NCBI RefSeq assembly: GCF_005280585.1
Contig: NZ_SZVO01000003.1
Span: 372,001 to 436,000, forward strand
Direction of reading: 5' to 3'
Length of the DNA: 64,000 nucleotides
From: Dyadobacter frigoris
GTDB taxonomy: Bacteria > Bacteroidota > Bacteroidia > Cytophagales > Spirosomataceae
The notes below the pieces were generated by a model that had not been told where the DNA came from, did not search any database, and saw only the letters and a list, made by a program, of their open reading frames with translations. The first letter of the stretch is position 1. Every line of letters starts with the position of its first letter. Positions 1 through 7,548 of this stretch are shown here, piece after piece. Made by a program: the position numbers and the translations under genes.

Positions 1-1
1 A

Positions 2-243
2 AACAGAGGCTTTATTAGTGACGGAAATGCCAATGCGGTTATTGTTTTTGATTTAAAAAGATTACTACAATTACTTTGACAGGTGCTAAAAAGGCAGATG
101 CCATTGTTTACGATGCAAACACCAACCGTATTTTCACTTTTAATGGAGATTCCAACAATTCTTCTGTCGTAGATCCGAACACGCTGAAGCAAACCGGCAA
201 TATGGAACACGCAATATCATACCCAATACATTCAGGCTTTTAA
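2..243 (+). pseudogene. YncE-like beta-propeller fragment, frameshifted
   Basis: The first 60 bases read as a propeller blade ending VIVFDLK. The same protein then continues in another frame as ITTITLTGAKKADAIVYD and on to about base 202, with the motif NRIFTFNGD. This pattern of repeated YD..TNRIFTFNG..  blocks is typical of YncE/YVTN-type secreted propellers. The switch lies in the A-run at 55-59 and fits loss of one A. The reading ends at a TAA at 241-243, but the last ten or so residues no longer look like the family, so the 3' end also seems lost. The gene begins upstream of the window. A sequencing error in the A-run cannot be excluded, but the missing C-terminus argues for a true remnant. 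Confidence 0.6.
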
Positions 244-339
244 TTTTCAAACCGTCCTTGTTATGACGTTCCCCCTGGCGGTAAATCTTGCAGCACCACG
301 CTTACCATTATTTTGATTACACTGCGAAAGAAATACATG

Positions 340-2727
340 CTATTCATTACGTAATCGCTCTATTGGATTTGCCTTTGCCGCCTGGAAAACCTTCGCACCA
401 ATGATCAGACCACAGCAAAGCAGGACAATAACGAATGTCCCCAGATAAGGCTCTGGCCCTGCATCAGGGTGATATTTGTAAATAACTTGAAAAATAAACT
501 TACTTGTAAACAAATAACCCAGAACAGAACCAACGACAAAGGCAATCAACAGGATACGAATAAATTCCCGGTTAACCAGTCCAATGATTTGCAGAACAGA
601 AGCACCAAGTACTTTGCGCATACCGATTTCTTTACTTCGTTTGTCAATATTCAGTGAAATTTGTGCGAACATACCTGACGCTGACAAAAGTAAGGTGACG
701 ATGGCCAGAAAAAACGAAATAGACTTGAAGCCCCGTGTCATCCGGATCTCTTTTTCGATCAGATCAGATTGTAAAAAACCCCGATACGGTTCATTCGGTG
801 AGATGTTGTGCCATGCGGCTTGCAGATATTTCGCTAACTGCGGCAATTTGTCTTCATTGGACCGCACAACCATAAATTTATACTCACTGGGTCTGGCCAT
901 TCGAAGTACACAAGGCGGAACCAGATCGTGCAAACCATACTCTTTGTAGTCATTCACAACGCCGACAATCGTATAATTTGTACTATCCAGAGTAACGCGC
1001 TGTCCGAGTGGCCGGCTCACTCCCAACTGTTTTAAAAAAGTCTCATTGACCAGAATGGATTCATCTGCATCAGCACCGCTATCATAAAAATGACGTCCCT
1101 GAACCAAGCGAATTCCCATCGTATTCAGGTAATCTTTCCCACCAATGTCAGCTACTTGTGCTTGTATTTCTCCATTTGGCATTTTGGCAGTCTGCGTATA
1201 TGTGTTCTCTCCAATTTGTTGGGTACATCCCGCTACGCTTTTGATGTCAGGGTTTTGCTGGATGGTTTGATTAAAAACGCTGTACTCTTGCGCACTATTG
1301 ATTTCTACAACGGCGAGCTCATTGATCGAATACCCAAAATCAGTTTTCTGCTGAAAGGATGCATGCTGTGTCATGACAATGCCGACCACCAGCGAAAAGC
1401 ACGACAGACTAAACTGTGCAATCAGCAAAAAACGCGTAAAACGGTTCGAGGCCCCAAGAGACGTTTTGCCTTTAAGAATCCGAACGGGCTGAAAGGAACT
1501 GATGTAAACAGCTGGATACAGACCCGAAAAAACAGCACAAACTATGGGAATAAATAGAAGGAATAACCAAAAGCCGTAATCTTTGCCATAGTCAGGCGAA
1601 AGATCAACATGGGTAAGCTCAATAACTGTTGGCGACAGTATACTGACAAACAAAAGCGCCAGTAAGGAAGCGATCAAACACAAAACAATATTCTCTGTTA
1701 AGAATTGCCTTATCAATTGACTCCTAAGCCCTCCTATTACTTTACGCACACCAATCTCTTTTAATCGGCGACTGGCAAATGCAATGGAAATGTTAGTAAA
1801 ATTAAAACAGGTAATTATTAAAATAAACAACGACATAATCGCCGGAACAATCACAAGAACACCACGGGGATTGTCTGTGAGCTGGCTTCCAAAGACGTAC
1901 CCCGGCATATCAATATCTGAGCTGGCGGCCAGCTCAGAGAAAGGCTGAAGGGTAAAACCTTTTACGGGCCAATCTGTGCGGTTCCGATTAAGAAGTGCTG
2001 CGTAAGAATTAAGATTGGCAGTGATGAAGCGGGCCGCCTTCTCATCTTTCAATTCTGCAAATGTGGAAAAAAAACCAGGATTCGCCCATTGACTAAGATC
2101 TCCTTTCCCACTGACCAACCCGTTTTCAAAGGAGGTGACAAGATCAAACTGAAAACTTGAATTCGCCGGAACTTTTTGCATAACGGCCGTAACCACATAC
2201 AACTTAGGATTCCCATCCGATCCAACGATCGTTAGTGACCGACCGACCGGCATTTGCCCGGAAAAGTATTTCTGAGCAAAAAAATCACTGATTACTAACT
2301 GATTAGGCTGATCAAAGCCAGATAGGCTTCCAAATTTCAGAGGTAAGGTAAAAAAATCAAACAGCGTCTTGTCTGCGTAGTAAATATGTTCTTTGAATGT
2401 ATTATCCTTGTGTTTTACAATGACGCCAGCGCTGCTTAGTCTGGCAATGCGTGCTACGCCCGCCAGCTCTTTTTGCACAACCTGTGCTAGTGGCAGAGGT
2501 ACAACAGCCCAGGGCTGCTCATTTCCATCAACCAGCCTTGTACTGTTTAATCGATAAATACGTTGAGTGTTGACGTGATTTTTGTCGAAGTTAGCCCGGT
2601 AGTTATAGTTGAGGTATGCCAATATACAGCAGGCAATTGCGAAGCCTAAGCCCAGTACGTTGAGAATTACATAAATTTTATTGCGCCAAAGAACGCGGAA
2701 GGCTATCTTAAAGTAATTCGAAAACAT
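340..2727 (-). CDS. ABC transporter permease, FtsX/MacB-like, 795 aa
   Basis: This is an inner-membrane permease of the large Bacteroidota MacB/FtsX-like family, usually tied to export of peptides, lipids or drugs and lacking an ATPase domain of its own. The N-terminus (FKIAFRVLWRNK) leads into a first membrane segment at about residues 15-38. A periplasmic MacB-type core domain follows, then an FtsX domain with about three helices (IKEIGVRKVIGG motif around residue 325). A fourth central helix, a second periplasmic domain and a second FtsX domain (RSKEIGMRKVLGAS near the C-terminus) complete the two-repeat layout. The open frame extends 31 codons further upstream, but the ATG at 2727 begins exactly where family members start. 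No ATPase gene is visible nearby, so the partner must lie elsewhere. Substrate unknown. Confidence 0.88.
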   Translation of the reverse strand: MFSNYFKIAFRVLWRNKIYVILNVLGLGFAIACCILAYLNYNYRANFDKNHVNTQRIYRLNSTRLVDGNEQPWAVVPLPLAQVVQKELAGVARIARLSSAGVIVKHKDNTFKEHIYYADKTLFDFFTLPLKFGSLSGFDQPNQLVISDFFAQKYFSGQMPVGRSLTIVGSDGNPKLYVVTAVMQKVPANSSFQFDLVTSFENGLVSGKGDLSQWANPGFFSTFAELKDEKAARFITANLNSYAALLNRNRTDWPVKGFTLQPFSELAASSDIDMPGYVFGSQLTDNPRGVLVIVPAIMSLFILIITCFNFTNISIAFASRRLKEIGVRKVIGGLRSQLIRQFLTENIVLCLIASLLALLFVSILSPTVIELTHVDLSPDYGKDYGFWLFLLFIPIVCAVFSGLYPAVYISSFQPVRILKGKTSLGASNRFTRFLLIAQFSLSCFSLVVGIVMTQHASFQQKTDFGYSINELAVVEINSAQEYSVFNQTIQQNPDIKSVAGCTQQIGENTYTQTAKMPNGEIQAQVADIGGKDYLNTMGIRLVQGRHFYDSGADADESILVNETFLKQLGVSRPLGQRVTLDSTNYTIVGVVNDYKEYGLHDLVPPCVLRMARPSEYKFMVVRSNEDKLPQLAKYLQAAWHNISPNEPYRGFLQSDLIEKEIRMTRGFKSISFFLAIVTLLLSASGMFAQISLNIDKRSKEIGMRKVLGASVLQIIGLVNREFIRILLIAFVVGSVLGYLFTSKFIFQVIYKYHPDAGPEPYLGTFVIVLLCCGLIIGAKVFQAAKANPIERLRNE

Positions 2728-2838
2728 AATTTTTATTTTAAATATCCGGTATAAGCAAAGCAATTTATTAAGTAGGCTGCAAATAGTATACCGGCTACAT
2801 AAATATTGGCTCAGGCCCAATGGTGCACATTTTTACAT

Positions 2839-3105
2839 TTATTCTGTTCGTATACGAACACCTGTGTCCGGTTTTAGTACTCTGGTAAAAGATAAAACAG
2901 TAACATAGGTTAGCGCCGGTGAGATCACTTTAAGGTTGAAACCACTGAAAATAATCAGGCGGCTGACAAATACTTCTACTTTTTGAATGCCAATTTTTTT
3001 TCGGATCAGATTTCTAATCAATTCGATTTCGAAACCAAAGGAGTTGGTACGAGTATCAAGTATTTCTAAATGAACCATCCAATTGTGCCCCATGTATAAT
3101 CTCAC
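2839..3105 (-). CDS. Unrecognised small ORF, 88 aa (doubtful)
   Basis: An open frame of 88 codons; a second Met at residue 10 (MVHLEIL) is possible. The product has no recognised motif, no signal peptide and mixed basic/hydrophobic composition (for example RNLIRKKIG and VFVSRLIIFSG). Its 3' end contains the palindrome at 2845-2860. It could be a decayed gene fragment or a chance frame. Nothing around it indicates a role. Confidence 0.2.
   Translation of the reverse strand: MRLYMGHNWMVHLEILDTRTNSFGFEIELIRNLIRKKIGIQKVEVFVSRLIIFSGFNLKVISPALTYVTVLSFTRVLKPDTGVRIRTE
2845..2860. promoter_or_regulatory. 16-bp perfect palindrome, possible operator
   Basis: TGTTCGTATACGAACA is a perfect palindrome 118-133 bases upstream of the ABC permease start at 2727. 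Its size and symmetry suit a dimeric repressor site. No regulator gene lies beside it and no second copy was noticed, so its role is inferred. Confidence 0.35.
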
Positions 3106-3129
3106 ATGCCCAATACGAGCGTCCTTCGA

Positions 3130-3185
3130 AATGGTGGGGTTGGTGTATTCTTTTTAAGGTTTTCTTATTTACAAACCCCACCATT
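3130..3185. repeat. 12-bp inverted repeat in intergenic region
   Basis: AATGGTGGGGTT at 3130-3141 is matched by its exact complement AACCCCACCATT at 3174-3185, with a 32-base AT-rich spacer. It could form a stem-loop in RNA, but no U-run follows on either side. No gene ends next to it. Confidence 0.4.
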
Positions 3186-3531
3186 ATGTCCTCTCTTACG
3201 TAACGTGATTAAAACATGTTTGTCAATTAAAATTTAGCTTTTATGCCCACACCGCAAAGTCATAGGATTACTCAAATCCTGCATTTTCAGGATACTGCAA
3301 TATTAAACGCTGAATGGAAAACACCTTACAATACTTTACGGCATGAGCCAGTATAGAGCATATCTGCTTTACACAACTTCTTTCAAATACTGTCAACCCA
3401 AGAATTTGTCCTGGTAAGCAAAATTTGCGGGATGGTTCAGTTTTAAAAGCAGCTTGTTGCAGCCAAAATATATACCCAAAAGCCTTCCATTCTTACTTAC
3501 GCCATCAAGGCAGCATTAACTATCTCCTGTT
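3186..3531. other. Intergenic, no convincing feature
   Basis: About 346 bases before the first PHP gene. A short plus-strand frame around 3291-3357 reads like the tail of a protein, but it is too short to assign. No recognisable promoter, RNA gene or repeat was found. Confidence 0.5.
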
Positions 3532-4737
3532 ATGAGAATTTTCATTATTGTAATTCTTTTCTTTTTAACCTGCTGCGTTGGCCTGTTCATTAATCAGGAA
3601 TTTTTCGGCAAACGTTATCAATTTGAAAAGCCAATACCTTTCAGTGGGCCGGCCATTTATAATCCCTATAAATCAATTACCACTAAAAATTGGGTAAAAT
3701 GTAACTTTCACGCGCATACTAAGGTATGGCTGGGCATTACCAACGGACATGGAACGGCAAAGGATATCCATGCGGCTTATAAAGATCTTCACTATGGCTT
3801 TCACGCCGTTTCTAACTATCATGATATTGATACCACAGAAGCTGGTCAGCCTAATTATATCTCCGCCTATGAGCATGGCTACAATTATAACAAAACACAT
3901 CAGTTGGTCCTGGGAAGCAGCGAAGTAACCTGGCTTGACTATCTGTTTACCCAAAGCATAAACAACAAACAATATATCATCGAAAGGCTTCATCAAACGG
4001 GCTCAGTAGTTATTTTAAATCACCCTGGTCTTAGAAAGGGCTATAGCACTGATGAACTTTCAAAGCTGAACGGTTATGATTGTATGGAGGTTTTAAACCC
4101 TTCGGTCATCTCAACAGCTGGGTGGGACGCAGCCTTATCTGCCGGTAAACAAGTCTTTATTGTCGGAGATGACGATATCCACGATGTTTTTTCAAAAGAC
4201 AGGCTCGGGCAGATGTGCACCTTTGTAAATGTATCTGAAAACCAGGCTGAAAACGTTTTCCGTGCACTAAAAACCGGACAAAGTTACGGCGTTGTAATCG
4301 GTTCAAAACAGCAGATTGATTCGATTCCAAGGCTGCAAAATTTATCGCTTAGCCAGGACACGATTTCGATACAGATGGATCAGTCCGCGAAAAAAGTAAC
4401 CCTTACGGGCCAAAACGGACGAATACTGGCTCATTTCAAAAATACCGGAGACATCAAGTATGTGCTGCGGGAAAATGATCACTACGTCCGCGCAACTTTC
4501 TTTTATAAGAACGGAACGCAAGTGTATTTAAATCCGGTATTTTTTATTCCCAAATCCGGCTATATCCCATTTCAGCTTGTTGATGACAATACCGAAACAT
4601 TAACATTCAGGCTTTTGGGCACAATCCTGATTTCGGTATGGCTTGTGCTGATCCGGCGGCTTATTCCGAAAAAGAAAAAATTAATGGAGCGAAAACTGAA
4701 AAGTATTCACAGCAACGCATTTGGCATTTCGGAGTAG
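3532..4737 (+). CDS. Membrane-anchored PHP-domain protein, copy 1 (401 aa)
   Basis: An N-terminal membrane segment (residues 3-22) anchors a PHP-type metallohydrolase domain, and a second hydrophobic helix near residues 365-385 is followed by a basic tail (PKKKK). Visible PHP landmarks are HAH at 60-62, SNYHD at 94-98, GSSE ending at Glu131, NHPG with His164 and DDDIHD at 213-218. PHP domains usually bind two or three metals and hydrolyse phosphoesters; the true substrate here is unknown. At the second landmark the usual His after S/T-D/N is Tyr96, with His97 displaced by one residue. The next gene is a close paralogue aligning without gaps over most of this domain. The two genes overlap or nearly touch, which implies one transcript and a tandem duplication. 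No transport or lipid gene nearby suggests a pathway. Confidence 0.75.
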   Translation: MRIFIIVILFFLTCCVGLFINQEFFGKRYQFEKPIPFSGPAIYNPYKSITTKNWVKCNFHAHTKVWLGITNGHGTAKDIHAAYKDLHYGFHAVSNYHDIDTTEAGQPNYISAYEHGYNYNKTHQLVLGSSEVTWLDYLFTQSINNKQYIIERLHQTGSVVILNHPGLRKGYSTDELSKLNGYDCMEVLNPSVISTAGWDAALSAGKQVFIVGDDDIHDVFSKDRLGQMCTFVNVSENQAENVFRALKTGQSYGVVIGSKQQIDSIPRLQNLSLSQDTISIQMDQSAKKVTLTGQNGRILAHFKNTGDIKYVLRENDHYVRATFFYKNGTQVYLNPVFFIPKSGYIPFQLVDDNTETLTFRLLGTILISVWLVLIRRLIPKKKKLMERKLKSIHSNAFGISE

Positions 4738-4756
4738 TTCTTTTATAAAAGCTGTT

Positions 4757-5968
4757 ATGGCCCAAAGTCAAACAAACCAATACCGCCTGATCAAAACGCT
4801 CTTGATAATGTTATACATGCTCCTGAGTATTGTGCTTCTGTTGGCCGTTAATCAATATTTTTTTTGCCCACGATTTGTGTTTACCAAAGGCGCTGCATTT
4901 AGCGGACCGGATCTTTTTAATCCCTATGCGGCAATAAAGCCCGGCCACTGGATCAAATGTAATTTCCATGCCCACGCGCAAGGATGGGACGGAATTTCAA
5001 ACAACTACGAAGTGGCCTGCAGCGTTCATAATGCTTATCAATCATTGCACTACGGGGTGCACTGTATTTCCAATCATCAAAACATTGATACGACCCGGTC
5101 CGGTGAGCCTAACTATATTTCCGCTTACGAACATGGCTACAATTTCACTAAAACGCATCAGCTCGTACTGGGCAGTGCCAAGGTTCAAAAGCTCGATTAT
5201 ATATTCACGCAGACCACCGAAAACAAACAGAATATTATAAACCGCCTGAGCAATGAGAGCAATTTTGTTGCCTTGAATCATCCGGATTTAAGTTCTGGTT
5301 ATACAGCGAAGGATTTGTGTTCGCTCAGCGGCTACGATGCCATTGAAGTTTTGAATTCTAAAACAATATCAACTGACCTTTGGGATACGGCTTTATCGGT
5401 TGGAAAAAAGGCATTTATAATTGCCAACGATGATCTTCATAATGCTGTAACCAAAGACCAGCTGGGAAATATCTGTACTTTCGTCAACGCGGCTGAAAAT
5501 AGTAAAAAGTCAGTTTTAAAGGCGTTAAAATCCGGTCAAAGTTACGGGGTAATTATCGGTAGAAACCAGAATCCGGACACAGTTCCATATCTTGAAAAAC
5601 TGACTACATCAATGGATTCTGTATGTATTTTGATGAGTCAGCCCGCCACCCATATTGTACTGACAGGGCAAAACGGAAAAACCATTCAATCCTTTAAAAA
5701 CACCAATAGCGTAAAATTTGTGCTTCGCCCGGCTGAGCATTATGCCAGGGCTACTTTTACTTATGCCAATCAAACCCGGATCTATTTAAATCCTGTCTTC
5801 TTTACAGATAACTTTACTGTCTGCCAAGATAAAGCCTATGAAAATGTTGGCCAAACGTTTCAGTTTAACGCGGACGGCATCTTCATTCTCGCTTTATGGG
5901 CTATGATGACAGTAAAGATTCTTCAAATTGCAAGACGCAGAAATTTAGTTCAGGCTCCCTTTCAGTAA
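4757..5968 (+). CDS. Membrane-anchored PHP-domain protein, copy 2 (403 aa)
   Basis: Paralogue of the preceding gene with the same plan: N-terminal membrane helix (about residues 11-32), PHP domain and C-terminal hydrophobic helix. HAH is at 71-73, SNHQN at 104-108, NHPD in the middle and NDDLHN near the metal site. This copy keeps the motif-two His (His106) that copy 1 lacks. It carries Lys141 where copy 1 has the likely metal ligand Glu131. I chose the ATG at 4757 because it places the helix where copy 1 has it. An upstream ATG at 4721, inside the end of copy 1, would add 12 residues and give translational overlap. Function is inferred only at fold level. Confidence 0.72.
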   Translation: MAQSQTNQYRLIKTLLIMLYMLLSIVLLLAVNQYFFCPRFVFTKGAAFSGPDLFNPYAAIKPGHWIKCNFHAHAQGWDGISNNYEVACSVHNAYQSLHYGVHCISNHQNIDTTRSGEPNYISAYEHGYNFTKTHQLVLGSAKVQKLDYIFTQTTENKQNIINRLSNESNFVALNHPDLSSGYTAKDLCSLSGYDAIEVLNSKTISTDLWDTALSVGKKAFIIANDDLHNAVTKDQLGNICTFVNAAENSKKSVLKALKSGQSYGVIIGRNQNPDTVPYLEKLTTSMDSVCILMSQPATHIVLTGQNGKTIQSFKNTNSVKFVLRPAEHYARATFTYANQTRIYLNPVFFTDNFTVCQDKAYENVGQTFQFNADGIFILALWAMMTVKILQIARRRNLVQAPFQ

Positions 5969-5970
5969 CA

Positions 5971-6090
5971 TTTTCTCTCAATCCTCATATCATACTATAT
6001 AAATCATTTTCTGGTACCCTGGGAATTCTGATCTTACTAACCTCACTGATACAAATATTTCCCGCCTGTAACCTTAATGCACAGGCTTAA
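5971..6090 (+). other. Possible orphan secretion-signal remnant
   Basis: In the frame ending at 6090 the sequence reads as a basic/polar lead, a hydrophobic run (GTLGILILLTSLIQIF) and an Ala-X-Ala-like end (LNAQA), immediately followed by a stop. This resembles the signal peptide of an exported protein whose body is missing. It is short and could be chance. Confidence 0.2.
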
Positions 6091-6152
6091 TCATTATTAT
6101 GAGCCTATGAAAGCCGGATCGGACACCTATTTCATTTTCGTGTCCAACAACT

Positions 6153-6384
6153 TTATGGATCCACGACCGAGACCCCAACACCGATATCCTCTACACGAAG
6201 GTCGAAAGAACAGGTTTTGACAGGCGTTTTCACGACCTGATAATCCAGTCCGGCAAGCCCGATAGCCTGCCAGCTCGTTGGGGCGTCCTGAACAATCTGA
6301 CCCAGCCGGTGCCAAACTTTTCCTTTCACTGAAAAAAAAACTGTGTATGTTGGTATGCTCTTTGAAATGAAGGTTGTGAGACAT
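6153..6384 (-). pseudogene. DUF932 phage/plasmid-type protein, N-terminal fragment
   Basis: The start MSHNLHFKEHT and, in the next frame, VKGKVWHRLGQIVQDAPTS and AIGLAGLDYQVVK match the N-terminus of DUF932 proteins found on plasmids, phages and integrative elements. The two parts lie in different frames, joined at a nine-base homopolymer (plus-strand A-run at about 6330-6338), so a one-base slip explains the break. The reading then loses similarity and stops after about 75 residues, whereas intact members exceed 250. It is therefore both frameshifted and truncated. Its presence supports the idea that this region is an old mobile element. Confidence 0.6.
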
Positions 6385-6455
6385 AGCACTTAAGATTACA
6401 TAAAGATCTCCGCAATGCTCATACTACGGATAGCATTGTACATGTGTATTAAATT

Positions 6456-6893
6456 TTATCTTTCCTTAATAAAGCTTAATCCAAGATTGAGACTTTCATT
6501 AAAGTCGCCGATCGTAGCAGAACTTAGTGTTTTTTGTATTTCGGATCTGATAAGTTTAAACTCGCTATGCAACGGACAAGGTTTTGTTTCTGAGCAGTTT
6601 TTAAGCCCTAATCCGCACCCAATGAATATATTTTCTCCGTCAATCGCTCTTACGACATCGGCCAGCGTTCTTTTTTGTGCCACCTTGTCGATATAAAATC
6701 CGCCGTTTGGCCCTTTGGTGGACTGTACAAGCCCTCTTTTGCTGAGATCCTGAAGAATTTTTGCAATAAAATGAACGGGTGAATCAATACCTGCAGCGAT
6801 CTCTTTAATACCGATCTTAGCACCGTTCTCCGATTTCTGAGCAATAAAAATTACTGCCCTAATCCCATACTCACACGTCTTGGAGAAAACCAT
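6456..6893 (-). CDS. Rrf2-family transcriptional regulator (NsrR/IscR type)
   Basis: A 145-residue winged-helix repressor of the Rrf2 family. The N-terminus (SKTCEYGIRAVIFIA) and the wing region (STKGPNGGFYI) are classic. Three cysteines, Cys93, Cys100 and Cys106 (in IGCGLGLKNC and KPCPLH), sit in the loop that ligates an Fe-S cluster in NsrR and IscR. It is divergent from a small cupin gene and flavohaemoglobin, which makes nitric-oxide sensing the best-supported role. This is inference from neighbourhood, because IscR-type sensing has the same cysteine pattern. Length is normal and the gene looks intact. Confidence 0.85.
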   Translation of the reverse strand: MVFSKTCEYGIRAVIFIAQKSENGAKIGIKEIAAGIDSPVHFIAKILQDLSKRGLVQSTKGPNGGFYIDKVAQKRTLADVVRAIDGENIFIGCGLGLKNCSETKPCPLHSEFKLIRSEIQKTLSSATIGDFNESLNLGLSFIKER

Positions 6894-6913
6894 CTTTCAT
6901 TTTATTTACGATA

Positions 6914-6921
6914 CAAAAGTA
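6914..6921 (-). promoter_or_regulatory. Promoter -7 element for the Rrf2 regulator
   Basis: Read on the minus strand this is TACTTTTG, a full match to the Bacteroidota -7 consensus TAnnTTTG, 20 bases upstream of the Rrf2 start. No clear -33 TTTG was found at the usual distance, so only the -7 part is supported. Confidence 0.4.
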
Positions 6922-7041
6922 ACTATTCTTTTTAAATAAAGATTTAAAACTCTTTTATTTGAAAAGAATCAAAAATTGTGTTTGAAAGCGAAAACAATAA
7001 ACTTTGATTGAAGAGCTGACCGCCTTCGGGTAACACTTATA

Positions 7042-7162
7042 AAAATAAAAGATAAAAAAGTATTTTATTATTTATTTTTGTAAGTACCTTTGCTGAACAA
7101 ATGATGGAACAATTAACCAGCTGCAGTTAATTCAGCTGAAAATAAAAGATAAAAAGGTATTT
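7042..7162. promoter_or_regulatory. Pair of 24-bp direct repeats, likely Rrf2 operators
   Basis: Two 24-base elements at 7042-7065 and 7139-7162 share 23 of 24 positions. The core is AAAAGATAAAAA followed by A or G and GTATTT. They lie 97 bases apart between the divergent Rrf2 and cupin-hmp genes. The first covers the -33 region of the likely cupin-hmp promoter and the second lies in the leader. Exact recurrence in a regulator/target intergenic region is the usual signature of operator sites. The assignment to this Rrf2 protein is inferred. Confidence 0.6.
7085..7092 (+). promoter_or_regulatory. Promoter -7 element for the cupin-hmp operon
   Basis: TACCTTTG matches TAnnTTTG exactly and would start a transcript about 100 bases before the cupin gene. 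The -33 position holds only an AT-rich stretch inside the first operator copy, consistent with a weak, regulated promoter. Confidence 0.45.
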
Positions 7163-7198
7163 ATATATCATTTAAATCCGTGACGACACATAAATCAA

Positions 7199-7501
7199 AT
7201 GAGTGTGATAATCAAAAACGTATTGAACCTGTTGGAAACAGCCACTATACCCGTGGTCAAAATCATTCAGTCCAACGAAAACTTTAAGGCGATATTAATC
7301 GCATTGAAAAAGGGAATGGTATTGAAAGAGCATAAAACGACATTCCCTACCCGTCTTCTGGTCATGGAAGGGTCGGTGGTTTACAAAACAGATATTACCG
7401 GAATTTTTCTTCACAAACACGATGACCTGGAAATTCCGGTTCACCTTCTTCACTCGCTCGAAGCAAACGAAGACAGCCTGTGTTTATTAATTCAGGGCTA
7501 A
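7199..7501 (+). CDS. Small cupin-like protein next to hmp (100 aa)
   Basis: A 100-residue single-domain protein with cupin-like spacing. GMVLKEHKT, with its His, resembles cupin motif 1, and VHLLHSLEANED resembles motif 2. It has no signal peptide or membrane segment. It precedes flavohaemoglobin by 47 bases in the same direction, is probably co-transcribed from the promoter at 7085, and would share its regulation. Similar small cupins are often found beside nitrosative-stress genes in Bacteroidota. The biochemical role is not known; metal- or haem-related binding is possible but unproven. Confidence 0.7.
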   Translation: MSVIIKNVLNLLETATIPVVKIIQSNENFKAILIALKKGMVLKEHKTTFPTRLLVMEGSVVYKTDITGIFLHKHDDLEIPVHLLHSLEANEDSLCLLIQG

Positions 7502-7548
7502 GAAGCCCCAGCATCAATTACAATTTATTAGTATTTAAATCAAAAAAT

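Noticed and set aside
584..1557. Plus-strand frames across the ABC permease
   Set aside because: Antisense shadows of a conserved two-repeat FtsX protein.
3291..3357. Short frame resembling the tail of a transposase
   Set aside because: About 20 residues with no clear motif; similarity by eye was too weak to support a call.
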